A model generated the notes under the pieces. The model was not told the DNA's origin. It searched no databases and saw only the letters and a list, made by a program, of their open reading frames with translations. Made by a program: the position numbers and the translations under genes. Positions 22,994 through 32,652 of a stretch of DNA of 64,000 bases are shown piece after piece. The first letter of the stretch is position 1; each line of letters begins with the position of its first letter. Source of the DNA: Thermodesulfobacteriota bacterium (lineage in GTDB: Bacteria; Desulfobacterota; DSM-4660; Desulfatiglandales; Desulfatiglandaceae); assembly GCA_028278625.1 (NCBI GenBank), contig JANQDY010000072.1:8308-72307 (forward strand), given 5' to 3'.

Positions 22994-25900
22994 ATGACCG
23001 CCAAACCGCGTCTTATCGAACGCGCATTTCCCCTGAAGCAAACTTCCCTTGCATCCGTGCACGAAAAGAACGTCCGCCACGGACATATTTCGACCCTGCA
23101 TATTTGGCCGGCAAGGCGGCCTTTGGCCGCATGCCGTGCAGCCCTCTTGGCGACATTGCTGCCGGACCCCGGAACGCCCGAAGAACGGCGAAAACTCTGC
23201 GAGCGAATCGGGGGTACGGTTACTGAAAAAATTGAAAGAAAGAAAATGCCCAATGGGCGCATTATCGAACGTGTCAAAGAAGAGACGCAAGGCGGCGTGC
23301 TCAGATGGATCGGTACGGAGCCTAAATCCGGCGGCCGGAAAAAGATAGAAGAACATCGCCGGAATGTCGAATTCCGTGAAAATGAACTGGCCTGGTTTCG
23401 TGAGGAGATCAAAAAAGCATACGGCGGAAGGGCCCCGCGCGTGCTGGATCCGTTTGCCGGCGGCGGGGCAATTCCATTGGAAGCCATGCGCTTGGGTTGT
23501 GAAGCCACCGCTGTGGACATCAACCCGGTCGCCTGGTTCATCCTCAAATGTACTCTTGAATATCCGCAGCAACTGGCCGGCAAAACGCACCCTCTGCCCG
23601 ATTTTATTGTGGAAGATGAAGACTTCATGGAGGTGTTTTATAAGGCCCACCCCCATCTTGTAGGACGCACAAAACAGACCAAACGGCAGAAAGCCGAACC
23701 TCAGCGCAAGCTGTGGGATAAGGAAGACTCGGGGCGAATCCCCAGGGCCGATCTGGCTTGGCATGTTCGGGCCTGGGGGCGTTGGGTGCTGAATCAGGCC
23801 CGCAAGGAGTTGGCGCAATTTTATCCCACTTATGCTGATTTCGAGCCCATTGATTTGAAAAATCCCAATCCCTACGAAAAACAGCCCATGCGATTGGTGC
23901 CGTTAAAAGAAGATGGTATGCCGGACATAGACTTATTGAATGCTGAGTTTTCAGAGGATTATATCAAAGACAAACGGAATCCCCGTTGGGTTGCAAAACC
24001 GACAGTGGCCTATTTGTGGGCAAGGACAGTGAAGTGTAAACACTGTCGGGCAACGGTACCACTTTTGAAGACCAGATGGCTTTGCAAGAAAGATCGAAAA
24101 CGGGTCTTGCTTGCAGTAACGCCAAAGAATGATAAAAGCGGTGTCGAATTCGGTATTCAGAATGATGTCCCCGTTCATGGAAGTAATCCGGCGCAGAGAC
24201 GGGAGCATGATAAGCGGATTGGCCAAGGCACCATGTCACGAGCTGGAGCAAAATGTCCTTGCTGTGATACTATAATGACTATGAGTGATATTCGTGTTGA
24301 AGGATGTGCTGGAAGATTATCACAAAGAATGATGGCTTTTGTGGTGGAAGGACAAACATCAAAAGAGTATAAGCCGGCAACCGAAACAGATATTGAAGTA
24401 GCCGTTTCAACAGGAAAAAATACTGACGATCTTTTTAGTGGTTTTCCAGATGGTATTTTTGATCAAGATCTACCCAGAAATCGAATTGAAGGAAATTCGG
24501 GTTTTCGTGTGATACTTTACGGGATTGATAAATGGAGAAAACTTTTTTTAGATAGGCAACTAAAAGCTCTCGGGATCTTTGTCCACTGCATACGCAAATC
24601 TAGGGATTTAATTAAAAAATTCGGTTATAATTGTTCATGGATCGATGCTTTACAAAGTAATCTGTCAATTTGCTTAGACAAACTTGTTGACTCTTCGACC
24701 ACGATAACCCACTGGCAAATAGGTGGTGAATTTAGTGTCAACACACTCCAGCGTTTTGCTTTGCCTATGTCATGGGACTTCAGCGAAGTAAACTTGATTG
24801 GTAACGCGAGTGGCAGCTTTAGAAATGCCCTCAATTGGGTGACACTTGTGAATGATCATCTAAATGATGCTTTGTCTTTTGCTGTCCATCCACGAATATA
24901 CAATAGTTCCGTAAAAAAAATGGATATTGAGCAAGAATACGATGTCATACTGACAGATCCACCTTACTACGATTCAATAGCCTATTCGGATGTAATGGAT
25001 TTATTCTATAATTGGCTCCGATGTTCAGTTAATGACATGTCTCATGAAACAGAAGAGGCATTCAGAAATGAAACAGGTCCCAAGTGGGAAAATGAAATAG
25101 AAGATGGTGAATTAATAGATGATCGTAGTAGATTTGGAGGCGATGCTGTTGCATCAAAAAAGGCATATGAAAATGGAATGAGTGGTGCCTTCAAGATTTG
25201 CTTTGACCAACTTAGCGATTCAGGAAGTCTTGTTGTCGTCTTTGCTCATAAGCATCCAAATGCTTGGGAGACATTAGTATCTGCGATTATTCATGCAGGT
25301 TTCTTTGTTGATGCAAGTTGGCCTATTCAGACAGAACGCGCAGTTCGATCAAATGCTTTGAAGTCTGCGTCTCTTTCATCCTCTGTATGGTTGGTATGTA
25401 AAAAACGCCTTATCTCAGCTCGCCCAGGCTGGGACAATAAAGTTCTTGAAGAGATGCGTGCAAACATAACGGAAAGACTACGTGAATACTGGGATGCAGG
25501 CATTCGTGGGCCGGACTTTGTGTGGGCGGCCACCGGCCCCGCCCTGGAAGCCTACAGCAAACATCCCATCATCAAAAAAGCCAACACGCCGGGCCAGGTG
25601 ATGTCGGTCGGAGAGTTTCTATCCCATGTACGCCGCATGGTTGTGGACTTTGTGGTGGGGCAGGTGCTCACCGGCGAAAAAGAGGGTTCCGATATGGCAG
25701 CGGCTGACCGCATGGATGCGCCCACTGCCTATTATTTGCTTCATCGCCATGACTTTGGATTGGGGGAGGCCCCGTCCGGAGCATGCATTTTATATGCAAC
25801 AGCTTGCGGCTTATCGGACCGAGAGCTGGAAACCGTCTGGGACCTGGTATCGCACAAAGGAGCCGCCAAACAAACGCAGGATGAAAACGATGAAACAGAT

Positions 25901-26281
25901 TCCGACTATGATGCCGATCCGGAAGAAAACGGCCACTCAGGGAGCAAGATCAAGCTAAAGGCATGGGTACAGCGAAAACGCGGTACAATGGGTTTTGAAG
26001 CCCCCAGTGGACGTCCCATTCCATTGATCGACAGGGTCCACCGCCTGATGCATTTGTGGAGGGCCGGGGATGTCCACAAGGTAGATGAATATTTGGATGA
26101 CAACGGTTTGCGGCGCCAGGAATTGTTCAAACGCCTGGTTCAGTCGTTGATTGAACTTTCCAACGGCGGCAGCGACGAAAGGCCGATTCTGGAAAGCCTG
26201 AGCAACCATATACAGGCCAAGGGAGCGGTTTTTGATCCCCAGAAAGAGCTGCCCTATAGCGGCGACGATATCGCGGAATAA
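22994..26281 (+). CDS. DUF1156 DNA methyltransferase
   Basis: A 1095-residue adenine-specific-type methylase of the COG1743/DUF1156 family. The N-terminal DUF1156 part has SLASVHEKNVRHGHISTLHI and WPARRPLAACRAALLATLLP. SAM-binding motif I (VLDPFAGGGAIPLEAMRLGC) is near residue 153 and the catalytic DPPYY (TDPPYYDSIAYSDVMDLFYN) near residue 655. Between them lies a long insert with two Cys pairs (CKHC, CPCC) of zinc-ribbon type. The C-terminal AADRMDAPTAYYLLHRHDFG block is usual in the family. DNA from about 24,000 to 25,490 is distinctly AT-rich (hand counts ~39% G+C against 53-60% either side), suggesting exchange of the target-recognition middle. ATG 22994 has GGAG seven bases upstream. It would mark self DNA in the defence system. 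Confidence 0.9.
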   Translation: MTAKPRLIERAFPLKQTSLASVHEKNVRHGHISTLHIWPARRPLAACRAALLATLLPDPGTPEERRKLCERIGGTVTEKIERKKMPNGRIIERVKEETQGGVLRWIGTEPKSGGRKKIEEHRRNVEFRENELAWFREEIKKAYGGRAPRVLDPFAGGGAIPLEAMRLGCEATAVDINPVAWFILKCTLEYPQQLAGKTHPLPDFIVEDEDFMEVFYKAHPHLVGRTKQTKRQKAEPQRKLWDKEDSGRIPRADLAWHVRAWGRWVLNQARKELAQFYPTYADFEPIDLKNPNPYEKQPMRLVPLKEDGMPDIDLLNAEFSEDYIKDKRNPRWVAKPTVAYLWARTVKCKHCRATVPLLKTRWLCKKDRKRVLLAVTPKNDKSGVEFGIQNDVPVHGSNPAQRREHDKRIGQGTMSRAGAKCPCCDTIMTMSDIRVEGCAGRLSQRMMAFVVEGQTSKEYKPATETDIEVAVSTGKNTDDLFSGFPDGIFDQDLPRNRIEGNSGFRVILYGIDKWRKLFLDRQLKALGIFVHCIRKSRDLIKKFGYNCSWIDALQSNLSICLDKLVDSSTTITHWQIGGEFSVNTLQRFALPMSWDFSEVNLIGNASGSFRNALNWVTLVNDHLNDALSFAVHPRIYNSSVKKMDIEQEYDVILTDPPYYDSIAYSDVMDLFYNWLRCSVNDMSHETEEAFRNETGPKWENEIEDGELIDDRSRFGGDAVASKKAYENGMSGAFKICFDQLSDSGSLVVVFAHKHPNAWETLVSAIIHAGFFVDASWPIQTERAVRSNALKSASLSSSVWLVCKKRLISARPGWDNKVLEEMRANITERLREYWDAGIRGPDFVWAATGPALEAYSKHPIIKKANTPGQVMSVGEFLSHVRRMVVDFVVGQVLTGEKEGSDMAAADRMDAPTAYYLLHRHDFGLGEAPSGACILYATACGLSDRELETVWDLVSHKGAAKQTQDENDETDSDYDADPEENGHSGSKIKLKAWVQRKRGTMGFEAPSGRPIPLIDRVHRLMHLWRAGDVHKVDEYLDDNGLRRQELFKRLVQSLIELSNGGSDERPILESLSNHIQAKGAVFDPQKELPYSGDDIAE

Positions 26282-26296
26282 CAAGGAGCAAAGATC

Positions 26297-29200
26297 ATGG
26301 CCAAGAAAATTCCATGGAAGATCTGGCATGAAGTCGTGACCCTACGGAACGACCTTAAATCAGGTGAACTGCCGTTACATATGTTTGCTGCTGATTTATA
26401 TGAAGTTCTCATGCAAAGCGGCAAACGCCCTGTTTATGAAACTCCGGAAAATTTCTTCGCTTTGACCTTCCCGACCTACAATCTGAGGCAACTGGTTCGA
26501 GATGTGGCATTGCGTGTTGCCGGCAAGAATGACAAAGCGGTCCGCCAGTTGGAGCTGACCTACGGCGGCGGCAAGACGCACACCTTGATAACCTTGCGGC
26601 ATTTGATGGCTGACCCGGACGGACTGCCGAAACTCCCTGCTGTGGACGAATTCCGTGAAGCTATTGGCCAGAAACCGCCAAAAGCACATGTGATTGGAAT
26701 GTGCTTTGATAAGCTTGATCCTGAGACAGGTGCCGATGTGTTAAGTCCTACGGGAGCCAAAAGGAGATTGTTGCAGCCTTGGAGTGTATTGGCGTACCAA
26801 ATCGCCGGAGATGATGGCCTTAAGTTGATGCATTCCGAGGGTAAACCGGAAGAGCGTAAGTCCCCCCCCGCTGAGAATGTGCTCATCGATCTTCTTGAAA
26901 TACCTTTAAAAGGCGGCATGGGGGTGCTCATCTTGATTGACGAAGTCTTGATGTACGCACGATCAGTCATTGATTTAGATAGAAATTGGAACGATCGAAT
27001 CATCAATTTTTTTCATTACCTGACCCAGGCAGCAACCAAGGTTGATAGCTGCTGTGTTGTTGCGTCTTTGCTGGCAAGCGACCCGTTAAAGACGGACGCT
27101 TTCGGGCGCAGGCTGCAGGGCGAACTGTATGATATTTTCCAGCGGCAACGCGAGGAGGCCGTTGAACCGGTTGTAAAGGAGGATGTGGCCGAGGTTTTAC
27201 GCCGCCGTTTCTTCACCCCGGAATCGATAAAGAACCGGGATGCGTTTCGGCCCCATGTTCAGGCGGCCCTCAAGGGGCTTTTTGATTTGGATGAACAAAC
27301 CCAAAGACAAGGGGCGGATGCCGAAGAGCGTTTTCTTCGCAGCTATCCGTTCCATCCGGATCTCACCGAGGTGTTTTACACCAAATGGACCCAATTGGAT
27401 CGATTCCAGAAAGCAAGGGGGGTTTTGCGCACCTTTGCCTTGGCCCTGCGCGAGGCTGAAAAATGGGATGTCAGCCCCTTGATCGGTCCATGCGTCTTTT
27501 TGAACCAACCGGCCAAAGAAGGCTTGTCCGAAGCCATGCGCGAGCTGGTCACGGTTGCGGATACCGAAGAACATGAGGGCAAACGGCAAGCCTGGACCGG
27601 TATTATCGAAGGTGAGCTGGGACGGGCCAGAGAAATTCAACAGGATTCCGTGGGTCTGCGTTTTCGGGACGTGGAACAGGCGGTTATCGCCACGTTCCTG
27701 CACTCCCAACCCATCGCTCAAAGCGCCAAAACCCGTGATCTAACCATTCTGATCGCGCCCAACCGTCCGGACAAAATCGAGTTGGAAAAAGGGCTGCTGC
27801 GTTGGTCACAGGTCAGCTTCTGGTTGGATGATCAGTATACGGCTGCCGACAAAAACGAATTGCCGGGTACTTGGCGTCTTGGCAATCGTCCGAATCTTAC
27901 TCAAATGCATTCTGTGGCGGTGAGCCGGGTTTCCGATGATGTGGTGCGCGCCCGGTTGTTGGACGAAATCGGCAAAGTCAGAACTTTATCCACTGGTGCC
28001 CATGCTTTTGGCGTTCGTGTCCATACCTTGCCAGCAAAACCCCGTGATATTGAAGATGACGGGCTTTTCCACTACGGCATTCTTGGTCCGAACGGCGCAA
28101 GCGACTCCGGCAAACCAGGTTCCGAAGCCAAACGATATCTGGATGAGACCACCGGGCCGGAAAAACCGAGGGTGTACCGAAATTCCGTCATCCTTTTGGC
28201 CCCTTCCAAGGACGGTCTTGAGGTTGCATCTGCCGGCGTCCGGGACTATCTGGCCTGGGAACAAGTGGGGCAGAACCTCAAGGAACAGCAGAAAGATGGC
28301 AATGTGGATATTGCCCGCATGCAGACGCTCGTTATCAACCTCGACAAAGCCAAAGGACGCATTCCTGACGCGATTCGGCAGGCCTACTGCACCGTTGTAA
28401 CCGTATCGGACAAAAATGAGGTACAGGCCTTTAAAATCAACGTGACGGATGAACCCCATTTTACCATTATTAAGAATGATTCAAGGTCACGCATCCAGGA
28501 TTCCGCTATTTCAGCGGAGGCATTATTGCCGGACGGCCCCTATGATTTGTGGCAGGATGGGGAAACAAGCAGGCGGGTGAAAGACCTCTCAGGTTCATTT
28601 GCGCAATTGCCCCATTTGCCCAAAATGCTCAAAGCGCAGGCGATCGTCGATACACTGGTTGAAGGCTGCGTGATGGGGGCGTTTGTATTGCGTTTGACGC
28701 GGCCGGATGGTTCGGCTCGGACGTGGTGGTTTTCACGCCCCGATGAAACCGCGATGGCCGATCCGTCCCTCGAGCTTGTGTTGTCCCATGCTGCCGATCT
28801 CGAAGAGATTTCATCGTTCTCATTGGAGCCGGAGCAACTGCCGGATTTGTGGCAAAGTGACACCATCACAATGCAAACGGTGATGGACTATTTTAACGGA
28901 ACCAACGTCGCCCAGATCCAGCGTGATGGGTACATGGAACCACTGCGAATACCCAAAGCGTCAAAAGAGGTTATTTACAAGACTGTGACACAAGCCGTCG
29001 AATCCGGTTTGCTGTGGCTGACCAACGGACCGGCCAGTATTCTTGAAGAACCCATCCCGGCAGGAGTCCTTACTGAACAAGCGACGATCCAGAAACCGCC
29101 GGTTCAGATCATGGCCGTGGAAATATTGCCTGAAACGCTGCCTTCAGCATGGACGAATGATGAAACCACCGCACTCTCAATCGCCATTGCTCTTTCACAA

Positions 29201-29632
29201 AAACACGGGCAGACATTGCCATGGAAAACCGTGAGCGACGTGGTGACGGCCTCAATCAATGCCCGATTCGCACAACTTGATCCCAGATCCGAAAAGTGGC
29301 CCTGCGATTTTTCTTCTGCACAGGGTGTGAAGCTAAAAGTATCATCGGCGGTTGGACCGACCACCGGTATTGAAACGGGTCCGGGTTTTGGGGGAAGGCA
29401 ACCAGGTTCAAACAAGCTGGTCGCTCATAGCGAACTAAAACCATCTGAAATACAGGATTTAGGCGATATCATGCCAAAGCTGTTGGAAGTTAAGAACAAA
29501 GCCAAAATACCCATCGCTTTTAGCGTTATCATCGAATTAGGGGACGGAGAAACCCTTCCCGATGATGAAACAGCGAAGTCAATAAATACACTTTTGGGCG
29601 ATATTAAGGATGATTTTCAATTGGAGAATTGA
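26297..29632 (+). CDS. DUF499 ATPase
   Basis: A 1111-residue protein of the COG1483/DUF499 family of large AAA-type ATPases that travel with DUF1156 methylases. Walker A is LELTYGGGKTHTLITL (G90-T94), Walker B LILIDEVLMYAR near residues 211-222. Other family segments: VCPWKIWHEV-like opening (IPWKIWHEVVTLRNDLKSGE), FEVYTKWTQLDRFQKARGVL-type region (FYTKWTQLDRFQKARGVLRT), and the C-terminal KLKVSSAVGPTTG. It starts 15 bases after the methylase stop behind an AAGGAG. The gene ends the operon; nothing resembling a nuclease of the PLD type follows. Role inferred: energy-driven assembly or DNA sensing with the helicase and methylase. Confidence 0.9.
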   Translation: MAKKIPWKIWHEVVTLRNDLKSGELPLHMFAADLYEVLMQSGKRPVYETPENFFALTFPTYNLRQLVRDVALRVAGKNDKAVRQLELTYGGGKTHTLITLRHLMADPDGLPKLPAVDEFREAIGQKPPKAHVIGMCFDKLDPETGADVLSPTGAKRRLLQPWSVLAYQIAGDDGLKLMHSEGKPEERKSPPAENVLIDLLEIPLKGGMGVLILIDEVLMYARSVIDLDRNWNDRIINFFHYLTQAATKVDSCCVVASLLASDPLKTDAFGRRLQGELYDIFQRQREEAVEPVVKEDVAEVLRRRFFTPESIKNRDAFRPHVQAALKGLFDLDEQTQRQGADAEERFLRSYPFHPDLTEVFYTKWTQLDRFQKARGVLRTFALALREAEKWDVSPLIGPCVFLNQPAKEGLSEAMRELVTVADTEEHEGKRQAWTGIIEGELGRAREIQQDSVGLRFRDVEQAVIATFLHSQPIAQSAKTRDLTILIAPNRPDKIELEKGLLRWSQVSFWLDDQYTAADKNELPGTWRLGNRPNLTQMHSVAVSRVSDDVVRARLLDEIGKVRTLSTGAHAFGVRVHTLPAKPRDIEDDGLFHYGILGPNGASDSGKPGSEAKRYLDETTGPEKPRVYRNSVILLAPSKDGLEVASAGVRDYLAWEQVGQNLKEQQKDGNVDIARMQTLVINLDKAKGRIPDAIRQAYCTVVTVSDKNEVQAFKINVTDEPHFTIIKNDSRSRIQDSAISAEALLPDGPYDLWQDGETSRRVKDLSGSFAQLPHLPKMLKAQAIVDTLVEGCVMGAFVLRLTRPDGSARTWWFSRPDETAMADPSLELVLSHAADLEEISSFSLEPEQLPDLWQSDTITMQTVMDYFNGTNVAQIQRDGYMEPLRIPKASKEVIYKTVTQAVESGLLWLTNGPASILEEPIPAGVLTEQATIQKPPVQIMAVEILPETLPSAWTNDETTALSIAIALSQKHGQTLPWKTVSDVVTASINARFAQLDPRSEKWPCDFSSAQGVKLKVSSAVGPTTGIETGPGFGGRQPGSNKLVAHSELKPSEIQDLGDIMPKLLEVKNKAKIPIAFSVIIELGDGETLPDDETAKSINTLLGDIKDDFQLEN

Positions 29633-29755
29633 AACGGGCTTCCCACACGATGCTTTTTGCAGAAACATAACCTTTTGCCCACCCGTCCCGGGAATCCAGC
29701 TGCTTCTCCGATTCATGAGACTATAAGCCTTCGCCATCAAATACCAAATTCGAAG

Positions 29756-32392
29756 CTATTCGGTGAGTGCTTTTTTGAGGGTTTCGATAATCCTCCTTGT
29801 TTCGTTTTCGTCCTCTATTTTTTGCCCCTCCAGATCACGCACGTAGAACACGTCGGCAATCTGATCCACTTTCGTGGCGACTTTCGCGATGCGAATATCC
29901 AGCCCCAGTTCAAAAAGCGTTCGGGTGATGTCATAAAGGAGCCCCACCCGGTCGTCGGCGAACACCTCAATCAGCGTGAAAAAATCAGAGGCGCGGTTGT
30001 TGACGATGACTTTGGGTGAATGGGTCGGTTTGAAATCCGTATCCAATATGGATGGCCGTGATTTTTCTTTGATGCGCGCATCTAACGAGAGTTTTCCGTT
30101 AAAGACGTCTTCCGTGTCTTTCCTAACCTTCCTCCAGACCTCGGAAGCACGATGGGGGTCCGGAAGGGTGGTTGCCCTGAAGATATCCACCGCCGTGCCG
30201 TCCCCCCATGTATAGATATTGGCGGCCATCACGTTCACCTGGTTGATGGCAAGTACCCCGGCCATCTGGGAAAATATGCCAGGCCGGTCTTTGCCCATGA
30301 AAGTGATGTCCACACAGCTTTCCATTTCATTCTCCTTGATTTCGACGGCGATTTGGGGGCCGTCTTCTCCATGGGGGTGCTTTTCCAGGTCCTTTAACAT
30401 GTGGACATGATGGATGATGTCTTGAGGAGCGGTGTTCAGGAGGTAACGGGGGGACATGGCTGAAAAGAGTCCCTCACGTTCTTCCTCCGGTAGATTGGGA
30501 AATGCTTTTTGGACCTGCAAGAGTGTATCCTGGACCCTTTGGGAGGCATCCCGCGTGGCCAGTTCCTCTCCCAGAAAAATGTTGAGGATTTTGAAGAAGA
30601 GCTCTTGAATCAGGTTGGCCACCCAAGTGTTCCAGGCGCGGGGGCCGGTGGCGCGGGCATCGGCCCAGGCCAGTACATAGAGCATTTTTAACTTTTCGAT
30701 ATCCCCGATGATGCGAGCACATTGCACAATTCCTTTTTCATCTCCCAAGTCCCTGCGTGTTGCGGTTTCCATCAAAAGGAGATGGTGCTTTATGAGAAAG
30801 AGAATCTGATCGGCTTCGGCTTTGGGATATTTGAGCCGCGCCAGTATGGTTTCGGCGATTTCGGCGCCCTTTCGTGCGTGGTTTTTGCCCTTTTTGCCGA
30901 TATCGTGAAGGAGGCCCGCCAGGAAAAGCGGTTCTGGATCCGGCAGGTCGTTGAAGATGTCCACCAGCAGAATATCCTTGCCCCCTCCCAGGGTTTTAAG
31001 CTGCCTGAGGGTCTCAAGAGAGTGTCGCCCCACCGGAAAAATATGATAGGCATCAAACTGCACCCGGTCTCTTATTTTCGAAAACTCGGGGATATATCCT
31101 TCCAGAAAACCCAATTCAAACATTTTTTCAAGGGCATCAAAGGCCCTTTTGGTGTTGAGGATGTTCCGAAAACGTTCTCCCATCTGTTGCGATGATCTGA
31201 ATTCGTCATCCACCAGGAATAGGAATTCCCGGATCAACCGCTCCGTCTCCATGGAGAGGGTACAGCCCGATTCCGCAAGCTGGTAAAACACATCCATCAG
31301 CAGGAACGGTTCGGATACGATGGCAGTGGCTGAATCAAAAAGGATTTCACCATTTTCAATGATCAATCCCCCACGAAATGGTTTCACGTATTGGGCCTTT
31401 ACGGGAGAGCCTTTCTTAATTGGCAGGTGGGCGGCGGCGAATGCGCGATTCATGTTTTTGATGGATGCCATGGCCCGATGGAGTTTGCCCATGAATTGCT
31501 CTACAGCCAGGAAATTGTCTTCGTCTCCGTACCCCAGCCATTGGGCAATATCCTCCTGGTATTCAAAGCTGAGCCGGTCGTTCTTCCTGCCGGCCAGTTG
31601 ATGCAGCCTGTTTCGCACTGCCCAGATAAATTGGAGGTTCTTCCTTAAGTCCTCATACTCCTTGTGGGAAAGTTTTCCATGATATTCCAGGTCCCTGGGG
31701 ACTCGCAGCTCAAAAAGCGCTTTTGCATGCCACAGCACCTGGTGATAGTCCCTGAGACCGCCGATGCCTTCCTTGAGATTCGGTTCCAGAAGATGGCTCG
31801 CATCCCCATAGGTCTCCATGCGGATCCTATGGGATTCCTCCAGCCACCTGGAAATCTCAACCGCTTTTTTTCTAGTGATCTTTCGGTGAATGGATTCCAT
31901 CATTGAAAGGTACAGGGGGGAATCGCCGCATATGAACCGGGCATCCATGATGGAAGTCAGCACTTCAAAGTCATTCTTGGACAGGGTGAGACAATCCTTG
32001 GTGGTGCGCACGCCGTACCCAAGATCGAAACCGAGGTCCCATAAGGGGTAGAAAAATTCCTCCACCAGCTTTTTTGCCATGGAGGGGATTTTTGACCCGA
32101 ACAGGATAAGGATATCAATGTCGGAATGAAAATCGAGCTCTTTTCGACCGTAGCCTCCCGCAGCCAGCACCGCGAATGACTTTCTTTCCTTAAATAGGCG
32201 CCGTCCCGTTTCACTGTTTAGATGACTCTGCCTGAAATACTGGTCTACTATTTCAGTGTATGCCTCTGAAAAGGAATGGAGATTCATCCCCTTTTCAAAT
32301 TCTTGGCCAAGGGCACGCCTCGATTCTTCGAGCACAATGGATGCAGGGGTCCTGCGAATATCTTTATCACGGTTGGTTTCTGCTACCAGCAT
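29756..32392 (-). CDS. glnD: PII uridylyltransferase/uridylyl-removing enzyme, first copy
   Basis: An 878-residue GlnD. Nucleotidyltransferase motif AAGGYGRKELDFHSDIDIL near residues 77-96 (G-G-x(4)-D-x-D), followed by the GlnD/PII-UTase linker, an HD domain (LFLAGLLHDIGKKGKNHARK) and two C-terminal ACT domains (DRPGIFSQMAGVLAINQVNV; DRVGLLYDITRTLFELGLDI) that sense glutamine. The enzyme uridylylates and deuridylylates PII on its loop tyrosine. The start at 32392 is chosen over an upstream ATG (32416) because TAAGGAG sits seven bases before it. Leftward, divergent from glmS. All catalytic motifs look intact, as in the second copy at 36,586. Confidence 0.9.
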   Translation of the reverse strand: MLVAETNRDKDIRRTPASIVLEESRRALGQEFEKGMNLHSFSEAYTEIVDQYFRQSHLNSETGRRLFKERKSFAVLAAGGYGRKELDFHSDIDILILFGSKIPSMAKKLVEEFFYPLWDLGFDLGYGVRTTKDCLTLSKNDFEVLTSIMDARFICGDSPLYLSMMESIHRKITRKKAVEISRWLEESHRIRMETYGDASHLLEPNLKEGIGGLRDYHQVLWHAKALFELRVPRDLEYHGKLSHKEYEDLRKNLQFIWAVRNRLHQLAGRKNDRLSFEYQEDIAQWLGYGDEDNFLAVEQFMGKLHRAMASIKNMNRAFAAAHLPIKKGSPVKAQYVKPFRGGLIIENGEILFDSATAIVSEPFLLMDVFYQLAESGCTLSMETERLIREFLFLVDDEFRSSQQMGERFRNILNTKRAFDALEKMFELGFLEGYIPEFSKIRDRVQFDAYHIFPVGRHSLETLRQLKTLGGGKDILLVDIFNDLPDPEPLFLAGLLHDIGKKGKNHARKGAEIAETILARLKYPKAEADQILFLIKHHLLLMETATRRDLGDEKGIVQCARIIGDIEKLKMLYVLAWADARATGPRAWNTWVANLIQELFFKILNIFLGEELATRDASQRVQDTLLQVQKAFPNLPEEEREGLFSAMSPRYLLNTAPQDIIHHVHMLKDLEKHPHGEDGPQIAVEIKENEMESCVDITFMGKDRPGIFSQMAGVLAINQVNVMAANIYTWGDGTAVDIFRATTLPDPHRASEVWRKVRKDTEDVFNGKLSLDARIKEKSRPSILDTDFKPTHSPKVIVNNRASDFFTLIEVFADDRVGLLYDITRTLFELGLDIRIAKVATKVDQIADVFYVRDLEGQKIEDENETRRIIETLKKALTE

Positions 32393-32652
32393 GAATGGTC
32401 TCCTTAGAACGTTCAAAGTTCCGGCACCTCAAAACCGGGGCGCCTGGTCCATTAAGATCCCTGCAACCGGTGTGCCACATTGTGATGATTGCCAAAAATA
32501 TGAGGCATCACAGATTTTGGTTGTGTATTCATTAGTAAAGCGTTAGAGTACTCTGATTTTTCCTTGGCCTGGAAATTCCGGGCCCGGTTCTTGCTGTTAT
32601 CGCCCGTGTTTGGTCTTTTTTGAAAATGAAATATCCTTAGGAGAATAGCAGT

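Noticed and set aside
17242..29632. DISARM or BREX system
   Set aside because: There is no PLD-nuclease/DUF1998 gene as in DISARM and no PglZ or BrxC-type set as in BREX; the DUF1156-DUF499 pair points to the helicase-methylase-ATPase group.
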